Source: Gemmatimonadaceae bacterium
GTDB lineage: Bacteria; Gemmatimonadota; Gemmatimonadetes; Gemmatimonadales; Gemmatimonadaceae
Reading direction: 5' to 3'
Length of the DNA stretch: 12,201 nucleotides
Assembly: GCA_017881545.1 (NCBI GenBank)
Contig: JADGQU010000038.1
Location: 1 to 12,201 of the forward strand
The position numbers and the translations under genes were made by a program. Below, one piece after another: positions 1 through 5,947 of the stretch. How positions within the stretch are numbered: position 1 is the first letter of the stretch; every line of letters begins with the position of its first letter. The notes beneath the pieces were generated by a model. It saw only the letters and a list, made by a program, of their open reading frames with translations, searched no databases and was not told the DNA's origin.

Positions 1-997
1 TGTCGCGCCATCCCGGAATCCGCATCACGCTCCAGGCTGGCGCAGCCCGCGCCCAGCCATGATTATCGGACCCGGATACAATCGCGAGATGACGCTCTTC
101 TGCGATCGCGAGTATGGCGTCCCGGTCTCTGGCGGATTGTCCAATGCCCCGAGGTGATCCGTCCGACGCCTCGATGCCGGCCAGCCGAACGGCGCCATTG
201 GTTTCACCGATGGGAATGCGGACAATGTTACCAGGCAGTGACAGCAGCAGCAGGGGCGGCACGGGGCCGCCGTCGGCTTCCACCGCCGCGCCCTCCCAGT
301 CCGGAGACGTGATTCGCATGCGCTTTGGATCCACGCCGATGAGGATCAGATGCTCGTCGGCGTCCCGAAGCTCTACTCCCGGGAGCAGCACCGTGCCGGC
401 GCCAGCTCGCGCCGGGTTCCGTGCCGACCCACTCAAGGCTCCATCAAAAGTGCTGTGATCCGTCACGTAGGCTGCGTTAAAGCCCGAGCTCGAGTGCCAC
501 TCCCGATTTTTCTCCGCGTTGAATTCGGCGCGTCCATCGTGGGATGCCTCGGTGTGACTGTGAAAGTCGACCGCGATGAGATCGGGATCGGTAACAGCGA
601 GCGATGCCATTGGTCTGGAAGCAACGAGCATGATGCCGACCACGGCCACCGTTCCGCCGACGAAGCAAAGCGCGGCTCGCGCAAACTTCAGCGCACGGAC
701 GCCGGCGCGCGACCTGGTGCTGCCGTATGCCCAGAAGCCAATAAAAGTACCGGCGCAGAGCGCGAACGTCGCCGCGTACTGCGCGAGTGAAAGCAGCGTG
801 AGCGCGTCGAGGATGTTGGAGAATGGCGCGACGACGTCGTACGCAAGCGGAGTGCGCAGGCTCGCGCTCACTGGCGAGTCGGGGTTGGTGATATCCACCA
901 ACGGGGACAACGAAAAAACCGCCGTTATTACGAGCGTTGCTGTAATCGCGAGCGGCCATCGATAGAGAGAGATTCGTCGAAGCTTCAGTGTCTGCAC
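1..997 (-). CDS. Membrane-anchored PHP-domain metal-dependent hydrolase, C-terminus beyond window
   Basis: The frame is open from a GTG at 997-995 to the window edge: 332 residues without a stop. A GAGG lies three bases before the GTG, and an in-frame stop at 1051-1049 leaves no other upstream start. Residues 15-35, 65-91 and 107-127 are hydrophobic. Basic residues before the first segment (KLRR) and between the second and third suggest N-in topology, with the catalytic domain outside the cytoplasmic membrane. The PHP domain begins near residue 140: HSH at 146-148, TDH at 179-181, GVE with E209, and SGSDNHG with D311 and H313. These match the metal-ligand motifs of PHP phosphoesterases (the CehA/McbA-like hydrolases are built similarly). 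It lies 61 bp after the histidine kinase on the same strand, so it may be co-transcribed with it. The substrate is unknown. The family is seen directly; the periplasmic location is inferred. Confidence 0.85.
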   Translation of the reverse strand, partial: MQTLKLRRISLYRWPLAITATLVITAVFSLSPLVDITNPDSPVSASLRTPLAYDVVAPFSNILDALTLLSLAQYAATFALCAGTFIGFWAYGSTRSRAGVRALKFARAALCFVGGTVAVVGIMLVASRPMASLAVTDPDLIAVDFHSHTEASHDGRAEFNAEKNREWHSSSGFNAAYVTDHSTFDGALSGSARNPARAGAGTVLLPGVELRDADEHLILIGVDPKRMRITSPDWEGAAVEADGGPVPPLLLLSLPGNIVRIPIGETNGAVRLAGIEASDGSPRGIGQSARDRDAILAIAEERHLAIVSGSDNHGWARAAPAWSVMRIPGWRD

Positions 998-1036
998 GAT
1001 CCTCGTCGCAGAAGTGCGTAGCGATTTACCATGCGA

Positions 1037-1064
1037 ATAGTAGGCCGCTCACCTGTCGTTACAA
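1037..1064 (-). promoter_or_regulatory. Weak candidate promoter for the PHP hydrolase gene
   Basis: Reading the minus strand, TTGTAA (1064-1059, overlapping the kinase stop codon) and TACTAT (1042-1037) are 16 bp apart, each with four of six consensus bases. Transcription from here would give a leader of about 33 nt with the GAGG ribosome site. It may be chance; read-through from the kinase gene is equally possible. Confidence 0.25.
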
Positions 1065-2387
1065 TGACACCACGGTCGCGACCGGCGGGAACGTCACGAT
1101 CACCTTCGTTCCCTTGCCCGGCTCCGACGTTAGCGAGATGTCCGCGCCGTGCTCGCGCGCGATCCAGCTTGCAATAGAAAGACCAAGTCCAGCGCCGTCG
1201 GTTCTGCTGCGTGCCGTCTCGCCGCGAAAGAATCTCTGAAAGACGCGTGACAGATCGTCCTGCTTGATGCCGATCCCGGTGTCCTCGACCGAAAACATCG
1301 GCGAACCCTCATGCATCGACACTCCAACGTGCACCTGTCCCCCCGCATCCGTGAACTTCACGGCGTTGTCGAGCACGATCATGATCAGCTGGCGGATGAG
1401 AATGGGGTCACCCTCGACCGGCGCCTCCTCGAACTCGTCGACCAACACCTTCACGTTCTTTTGCCGCGCCACGACCTCCGCCGCGCCGGCGGCATCGACG
1501 GCGATGTCATCGAGGAAGATTCGTTCCTTGTCGATCTGGCGCTCGCCCGCATCGGCGCGCGCAAGAACCAGCAGGCTGTCCACGATGCCGCCGAGTCGGC
1601 GGGCTTCCGCTTCGACGCCGTGAAGCACGGAAGCGTAGTTTGCCGCATCCCGCGGTTGCTGCAGCGCAACCTCGGCGCGCGTCCTGAGGATCGTGATCGG
1701 CGTCCTCAGCTCGTGCGCCGCGTCGGCCATGAAGCGCCGCGTGAATTCAATTGATCGCTCGATTGGGGCCGTCGATTTCCGAACGAGAATGAATCCGCCG
1801 GCGGCGACGAGAAAGAGAGCGGCGAATGCGATCACCACGAAAGCGGTGATGAGGTCCGCGAATTTGTCTTCCAGCTCAACCTTGTCGGCCACTGCGACTG
1901 CGACCAATTGCTGACCGGACGCGAGCTTGAACCGGACTGCGTGAAGCCGGAGCGTGCGATCTTCGGGAGTGTCGCTCTGCGTGGTGACACGACCCAGTTT
2001 TCCGGCGTCCTTCGCCCCGCGACGAATCCAGTTGTCGACCTTTTGGCCCTTTACGGGGTTGCCCAGGGTGTCGAGGAGATAGAGAATGCGATCCGGGATG
2101 TTGAGCTCGTCGACAGCATCAATGACGTGCCCGCGCGGGGCGGCTGCTTCCATCTCTCTGATGCGTGCCGCTCGCACCAGCTCCATTGTCGCGCCGCTGA
2201 GCGAATCGTCCAGCTGTTGCGACAACTGATAGCTGATGACGGCGAACAACCCGGCGCCCAGCAGGATTATGATGAGCCCGAATGTCGCGACGTACCAGAT
2301 TGTGAGTCGGATGCGCAGGCGCGCGAGCCGCTGGATGCCCAGCCGCGACGAGGTCGCCTCACTCGCCAAAGCGATATCCGGAGCCAC
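1059..2387 (-). CDS. Two-component sensor histidine kinase (OmpR-partner type)
   Basis: A 442-residue membrane sensor kinase that should phosphorylate the regulator encoded just upstream. Two membrane segments (about 28-52 and 179-202) flank a periplasmic sensor region of about 125 residues that I do not recognise. The H-box is ADAAHELRTP with phospho-acceptor H225. The N-box has N341, the G1 box is EDTGIG (D369) and the G2 box is GAGLGL (398-403). Only about 22 residues separate the second membrane segment from H225, so a full HAMP domain (about 50 residues) does not fit. The start is uncertain: the GTG at 2387 overlaps the regulator gene by 29 nt, and a TTG at 2369 in the same frame is an alternative; neither has a clear Shine-Dalgarno sequence. 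The overlap indicates translational coupling with the regulator. The signal sensed is unknown. Confidence 0.95.
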   Translation of the reverse strand: MAPDIALASEATSSRLGIQRLARLRIRLTIWYVATFGLIIILLGAGLFAVISYQLSQQLDDSLSGATMELVRAARIREMEAAAPRGHVIDAVDELNIPDRILYLLDTLGNPVKGQKVDNWIRRGAKDAGKLGRVTTQSDTPEDRTLRLHAVRFKLASGQQLVAVAVADKVELEDKFADLITAFVVIAFAALFLVAAGGFILVRKSTAPIERSIEFTRRFMADAAHELRTPITILRTRAEVALQQPRDAANYASVLHGVEAEARRLGGIVDSLLVLARADAGERQIDKERIFLDDIAVDAAGAAEVVARQKNVKVLVDEFEEAPVEGDPILIRQLIMIVLDNAVKFTDAGGQVHVGVSMHEGSPMFSVEDTGIGIKQDDLSRVFQRFFRGETARSRTDGAGLGLSIASWIAREHGADISLTSEPGKGTKVIVTFPPVATVVSL

Positions 2388-3027
2388 GCACGGTCTGGAT
2401 CAACTTGACCGGGAAGTCGTCGTCGATCTTGCGACGCAGCCGCCGCACCAGCACCTCGAGCACGTTGGTGAAGGGATCGTGGTTCTCGTCCCAGACGTGC
2501 GCCGTGATCGCCGCACGATCGACTACTTGCCCGGTGTGGAGCACGAAAAACTCCAGCAGCAGGAACTCCTTTGCCGTCAGCTCGATCGGCTTGCCCGCAC
2601 GCCGAACGCGCTGCGCTTCGAGATCGACCTCGAGGTCAGAGACCTTCAGCGTTTCCGGCAGCGGAGCGCCGCGCCGCCTCGCCAGCGCCCGGACTCTCGC
2701 CAGCAGCTCCCTGAATGCGAATGGCTTGGTGAGGTAGTCGTCGGCGCCGACTTCGAGACCAGCGACGCGATCGTCGACGGTGTCGCGCGCCGTCAGCATC
2801 AGTATCGGCGTCACGACCTTGCGCACCCTCAGCTCGCGGCAGAGATCGAAGCCGTTTCCACCCGGTAGCATGACGTCGAGGATGATGACGTCGAAGCTCC
2901 CGAGCACGGCCTTCATTTTTCCGTCCGCGTAATTCGCGACCGCGACGATCTGCACGCCGTGTTCGGCAAATCCGGTCTTGATGATGGCCGCCAGGCCGGG
3001 GTCGTCTTCGACCAAAAGAACTCGCAT
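2359..3027 (-). CDS. OmpR/PhoB-family response regulator
   Basis: A 222-residue regulator made of a receiver domain and a winged-helix DNA-binding domain. Acidic residues E7, D8 and D9, phospho-acceptor D51 (ILDVMLPGG), T79 (MLTARD) and K101 (LTKPF) are all present. The C-terminal half (about 126-222) has the OmpR signature, including LTAKEFLLLEF, VRRLRRKID and the closing RGSGYRF. The ATG at 3027-3025 is chosen because it gives the canonical MRVLLVEDD start. The frame stays open upstream to 3288, but that part has no family similarity and runs antisense into the PepSY gene. It overlaps the kinase start, forming a pair. No Shine-Dalgarno is visible; a TAGATT box sits 7 nt before the ATG. It is likely to act on the divergent region 3028-3169 and so on the PepSY/efflux genes (inference from position). 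Confidence 0.96.
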   Translation of the reverse strand: MRVLLVEDDPGLAAIIKTGFAEHGVQIVAVANYADGKMKAVLGSFDVIILDVMLPGGNGFDLCRELRVRKVVTPILMLTARDTVDDRVAGLEVGADDYLTKPFAFRELLARVRALARRRGAPLPETLKVSDLEVDLEAQRVRRAGKPIELTAKEFLLLEFFVLHTGQVVDRAAITAHVWDENHDPFTNVLEVLVRRLRRKIDDDFPVKLIQTVRGSGYRFGE

Positions 3028-3037
3028 TGGCGCCAAT
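3026..3037. repeat. 12-bp perfect palindrome over the regulator start codon
   Basis: ATTGGCGCCAAT is a perfect dyad that contains two bases of the response-regulator start codon and two of the TAGATT box just upstream. It could be an operator for a dimeric regulator or only chance; no function can be assigned. Confidence 0.3.
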
Positions 3038-3067
3038 CTACAGCGCGGTAACCTGCGCGCACACACT

Positions 3068-3085
3068 CTGTAATGGAGATGACAG
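3068..3085. promoter_or_regulatory. Imperfect inverted repeat, candidate operator in the divergent region
   Basis: CTGTAATGGAGATGACAG pairs at six of seven positions in each arm (CTGTnAT / ATnACAG around GGAG). It lies between the divergent regulator and PepSY genes, just upstream of a TATGAT hexamer (3096-3101) that could be the -10 of the plus-strand genes. Its centre would then be about 31 bp upstream of the expected transcription start. Binding by the neighbouring OmpR-type regulator is a guess from location. Confidence 0.3.
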
Positions 3086-3095
3086 CTTGCCCGGG

Positions 3096-3101
3096 TATGA
3101 T
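3096..3101 (+). promoter_or_regulatory. Possible -10 element of the PepSY gene
   Basis: TATGAT matches five of six bases of the -10 consensus. No good -35 hexamer lies 16-18 bp upstream, as is usual for promoters that need an activator. A start near 3108 would give a leader of about 60 nt. Confidence 0.25.
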
Positions 3102-3158
3102 TCTTCGACAACAGCGAGCTGATTCCCGCGATCCACGCGGGCTGCAGGTCAAACATTT

Positions 3159-3166
3159 GAGGAGGA
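3159..3166 (+). promoter_or_regulatory. Strong Shine-Dalgarno of the PepSY gene
   Basis: GAGGAGGA lies three bases before the ATG at 3170. It is the strongest ribosome-binding site in the window and fixes the start of the PepSY protein. It contrasts with the SD-less regulator and outer-membrane factor genes on either side. Confidence 0.75.
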
Positions 3167-3169
3167 AGC

Positions 3170-3598
3170 ATGTTCAAAGTGATAGCTGTGGCCGTTGCCA
3201 TGGCCGCAAGCACCACTGTCGCAAGCGCGCAGGGTACCACGTACAAGAGCGCTGCCAAGCCGGCGACGCAGTCCACGTCGAGTACCAAGCGTCACCCTAA
3301 AGCGAAGAAGGCCGAGACCCAGGCCGCGCTCCAGAAGGAAGCGAAGATCTCCGAAGAGACCGCCCGCGCCACCGCGCTCAAGGCGTTTCCCAACGGCACC
3401 GTCAAGTCGAGCGAGCTCGAGCGTGAGAAGGGAAAGCTGATCTACTCCTATGACATCACAGTCCCAGGCAAGACCGGCATCGAAGAAGTGAACGTCAACG
3501 CGATCGACGGCACGGTGGTCGGCAAGCAGCACGAGTCACCGAAGACGGAAAAGAAAGAGGCAGCTCAGGAAGCGAAGCCCAAGAAGGCAACGAAGTAA
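3170..3598 (+). CDS. Secreted PepSY-domain protein
   Basis: A 142-residue exported protein. Residues 1-20 form a Sec signal peptide (MFKVIAVAVAMAASTTVASA) ending in an A-x-A cleavage site before Q21. A Ser/Thr/Lys-rich linker (about 22-50) leads to one PepSY domain (about 58-120), recognisable by ISEETARATALKAFPNG, then the strand pattern KLIYSYDITV, and finally VNVNAIDGTVVG. The tail after 120 is rich in Lys and Glu. PepSY domains are thought to inhibit proteases or bind ligands in the envelope, and they often neighbour OmpR/QseC-type two-component genes. The gene is transcribed divergently from the regulator and precedes the efflux operon by 121 bp, so it may be a periplasmic accessory or sensor protein of the same system. 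Domain assignment is confident; its role is inferred. Confidence 0.9.
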   Translation: MFKVIAVAVAMAASTTVASAQGTTYKSAAKPATQSTSSTKRHPKAKKAETQAALQKEAKISEETARATALKAFPNGTVKSSELEREKGKLIYSYDITVPGKTGIEEVNVNAIDGTVVGKQHESPKTEKKEAAQEAKPKKATK

Positions 3599-3644
3599 CA
3601 CGCGAGGAGGCCATGCCTCCGCTGCAGTGAGTTGGACGCACATA

Positions 3645-3686
3645 CGGGTGGGGGTGAGGCAATGGAATGGGCCTTGCCCCCACCCG
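3645..3686 (+). terminator. Strong 16-bp hairpin between PepSY and efflux genes (terminator or leader structure)
   Basis: Arm 3645-3660 (CGGGTGGGGGTGAGGC) pairs with arm 3671-3686 (GCCTTGCCCCCACCCG) over 16 positions, with two G-T wobbles, around a 10-nt loop AATGGAATGG. The outer ten pairs are perfect and almost all G-C. The following bases, ACTTGTCTCG, are only weakly T-rich, so it is not a textbook intrinsic terminator. It may end or attenuate PepSY transcription, protect the 3' end, or structure the leader of the efflux mRNA. A smaller perfect hairpin (GGAGGC-CAT-GCCTCC, 3606-3620) lies just before it. Confidence 0.6.
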
Positions 3687-3707
3687 ACTTGTCTCGACCT
3701 CACGGCG

Positions 3708-3713
3708 TAAATT
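3708..3713 (+). promoter_or_regulatory. Possible -10 box for leaderless efflux mRNA
   Basis: TAAATT fits the TAnnnT pattern and ends six bases before the ATG at 3720, where no Shine-Dalgarno exists. Transcription would then begin at or next to the start codon. No clear -35 is visible. Confidence 0.3.
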
Positions 3714-3719
3714 CCCGTC

Positions 3720-4916
3720 ATGCGATTTCTTGCCCGAGCAACTGCTCTTCTCGTGTCCATCTCGGCAGTTGCGCGGAGCCAGGAGCCTGTCACCAGACAG
3801 CAGGCCGTAGAATCCGCCGTCGCGTGGGGGGCTCGCGCGGCCGTGGCTCGCGCCGACACCCTCGTTGGGTGGGCGCAGCTTGTCACCGCGCGACAGCGGT
3901 ACAATCCAAGCCTGGCCGCCACCTATTCGAAGTCCACGCCCCGCTACCACGAGATCGTGGATCTACCGCTCGACCTGACCGGCGCGCGCTCTGCGCGCAT
4001 TCAGTCGGCCCAGGCAACGAGGCTGGCGAGCCAGTATCGCTTCCAGTTCGAGCGTGCCGCCGCGGCGCTTGACGCCGACACGACATATACTCGCTCGCTC
4101 GCGGCCGCGGAGCATTTGCGCCTGGCCCGCCGGAACGCGAGGGACGCGGACAGCTTGCGTCGCATGTCGGTGGTTAGGCGCGACGCTGGCGACGCGAGCG
4201 AGCTCGATGTTCTGCTCGCCGCGGTCAACGCCGGTCAAGCCGCAAACCAGGCCGCCGCCGATTCACTCACCTACATTTCCAGGTTGTTCGACCTGCAAGC
4301 CGCGATGGGCCTGGACACCAATGGAGTTGCCGTCACCCCGGTTGATTCGCTCACTCTCCCGCCCTCTTCCAGAGGAGATGCCATTCCGCTCCGCGCGCTT
4401 CCGATTGCCGCGGCGGAGCAGGCGTTCACCGCGGCGGAACTGTCGGTGAGTGCCCAACGCCGGAGCGTATTTGCGCCGTTCAGCATTCAGGCAGGGATCG
4501 AGCACGGAGATCCTTCGGAGCCCGGGATTCTTCCGACCTTCGGCCTCTCGATTCCGCTTCCAATTCTGAATCGCAATCGCGGCCCGATCGCGCAGGCCGA
4601 AGCCGAGCGCGAGAGAGCGCGGGCCGAGCTGGCGCTCGCGCGGCTCGAGACGCAGTCGGCGATCGGCCGCGCTGTACGTTCGCGGACGTTGGCGCTCGAG
4701 AGACTTGAGCGTGACAGACTGCTCGTTGAGAGTGCCACGCGAATTGTCGCGATGTCGCTCACCGCTTATCGTGAAGGCGCGCAAGGACTGCCAGCGGTAC
4801 TCGAAGCGCAGCGCAACGCGCGCGAGATTCTGTCTCAGTACATCGATGACCTGGCGGAAGCATGGATCGCGACCGCGACCCTCAGGCTCTACGATCTGAC
4901 CCCGTCCCCTCGATGA
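3720..4916 (+). CDS. Outer-membrane efflux channel (TolC/CzcC family)
   Basis: The 398-residue outer-membrane factor of a tripartite pump; as a trimer it should form the exit duct across the outer membrane and periplasm. A signal peptide occupies about residues 1-20, with cleavage near ARS-Q. The rest is helix-rich, with two related halves as in the family. The second half has the typical LPTFGLSIPLPILNRNRG segment (271-288), followed by a long Ala/Glu/Arg-rich coiled coil. Later comes YREGAQGLPAVLEAQRN (350-366), also typical of CzcC-like members. The length is normal for the CzcC-type subgroup. Its stop overlaps the ATG of the membrane-fusion gene (ATGA, 4913-4916), so the genes form an operon. 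No Shine-Dalgarno precedes the ATG. Confidence 0.93.
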   Translation: MRFLARATALLVSISAVARSQEPVTRQQAVESAVAWGARAAVARADTLVGWAQLVTARQRYNPSLAATYSKSTPRYHEIVDLPLDLTGARSARIQSAQATRLASQYRFQFERAAAALDADTTYTRSLAAAEHLRLARRNARDADSLRRMSVVRRDAGDASELDVLLAAVNAGQAANQAAADSLTYISRLFDLQAAMGLDTNGVAVTPVDSLTLPPSSRGDAIPLRALPIAAAEQAFTAAELSVSAQRRSVFAPFSIQAGIEHGDPSEPGILPTFGLSIPLPILNRNRGPIAQAEAERERARAELALARLETQSAIGRAVRSRTLALERLERDRLLVESATRIVAMSLTAYREGAQGLPAVLEAQRNAREILSQYIDDLAEAWIATATLRLYDLTPSPR

Positions 4917-5947
4917 AGCGCATCGCCGTATTCTTTCTCCTCGCCGCTGCCCTCGGCTGCCACAAGTCCGACGCATCAGGTGGCGATCCAGCCGCGCTCG
5001 TCAAGGTGAAGACAGCAGTCGCGACAATGGAGCCCTTTGCGGAGACGATTAGCTCGATCGGAACGGTCAACGCGCGCAGCGGCCATATCGCATCACTCAG
5101 TCCGCCCGCTCCGGCGCGCATCGCCGCCGTCTATGTGTCGCAAGGACAGAGAGTCAGAGCGGGCACCGCACTCGTCGCGTTCGAGCAAGCCCCGTTTCTG
5201 GCAGCGGCGCAAAGCGCGGAGGCGGCCCTGACCGCCGCCGAGCGCAACTTCGAGAGAGCGCGCCGGCTCGCCGATGCGGGAATAGTCCCCCGCAAGGATG
5301 CAGATCAGGCGGCGACCGAGCTGGCCCAGGCGCGCGCCGCGGCGGCTCTCGCGCGCCGGTCGGTGCAGCTGGCCACCGTGCGCTCACCGATCTCCGGAGT
5401 CGTCACCAAGCTCAATGCACCGCTTGGCGCTTCGGTGGACATCACTCAGCCAATTGTTGAAGTCGCTGATCTCAGCGCGCTCGACATCATCTTCAACGTC
5501 TCACCTTCCGACGCCGCGCGCATCGCTTCCGGCGCATCGGTGACGCTAAGCGCCGGCGAGAGCGCAAAGGGCGAAGCGCTCGGAGTAGGGAATATTACCG
5601 GCGTCGGCGGAACCGTGGACTCGGCGACTCGGAGTGTTTCGGTGCGCGCTTTGGCTCCGCCGACTGCACGCGCACTGCGGATCGGCGAGACCATCTTTGG
5701 CCAGATTTCGACGTCGGTGCATCCGCGCGCCATCGTGATTCCAGTTGCCGCCCTCGTGCCGGACGGCGATGGCTTCCAGGTGTTCGTTGTCACGCCTGGT
5801 GACATCGCCCGGGCGCGCAAGGTCACCGTCGGACGGAGAACCGAGGCGAGCGCGGAGATCGTGGATGGGCTCTCCGCCGGCGAGCGCGTCGTCACGGAGG
5901 GCGCGTACGGGCTGGAGGACAGCGTCAAAGTAGTGCAAGGCAAATAG
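4913..5947 (+). CDS. RND efflux membrane-fusion (periplasmic adaptor) lipoprotein
   Basis: A 344-residue periplasmic adaptor joining the RND pump to the outer-membrane channel. The start is the ATG at 4913, which gives a lipoprotein signal MKRIAVFFLLAAALGC with lipobox Cys at residue 16; an in-frame start at 4862 would hide this signal behind 17 charged residues. The order is: first lipoyl half (about 55-92, with VSQGQRVRAGTALVAFE), an alpha-helical hairpin (about 94-153, heptad-like Ala/Glu/Arg), second lipoyl half (about 155-187, TVRSPISGVVTKLNAPLGA), a beta-barrel (about 188-270), and a membrane-proximal domain to the end. No His/Met-rich metal-binding extension is seen, unlike many CusB or CzcB proteins. 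It overlaps the outer-membrane factor by 4 nt and the pump by 1 nt. Confidence 0.95.
   Translation: MKRIAVFFLLAAALGCHKSDASGGDPAALVKVKTAVATMEPFAETISSIGTVNARSGHIASLSPPAPARIAAVYVSQGQRVRAGTALVAFEQAPFLAAAQSAEAALTAAERNFERARRLADAGIVPRKDADQAATELAQARAAAALARRSVQLATVRSPISGVVTKLNAPLGASVDITQPIVEVADLSALDIIFNVSPSDAARIASGASVTLSAGESAKGEALGVGNITGVGGTVDSATRSVSVRALAPPTARALRIGETIFGQISTSVHPRAIVIPVAALVPDGDGFQVFVVTPGDIARARKVTVGRRTEASAEIVDGLSAGERVVTEGAYGLEDSVKVVQGK

Noticed and set aside
477..965. Plus- and minus-strand open frames of 129-160 residues in the first kilobase
   Set aside because: They are shadows of the PHP hydrolase frame, which alone carries conserved metal-binding motifs.
3028..3288. Upstream extension of the response-regulator frame to 3288
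   Set aside because: It adds 87 residues without family similarity, runs antisense through the start of the PepSY gene, and would bury the canonical MRVLLVEDD N-terminus.
4862..4912. Earlier ATG for the membrane-fusion protein
   Set aside because: It would put 17 charged residues before a clear lipoprotein signal and enlarge the overlap with the channel gene; the ATGA junction at 4913 is far more natural.
4263..4976. 237-residue minus-strand open frame over the channel and adaptor genes
   Set aside because: Arg/Glu-rich shadow of the conserved plus-strand genes with no recognisable domain.
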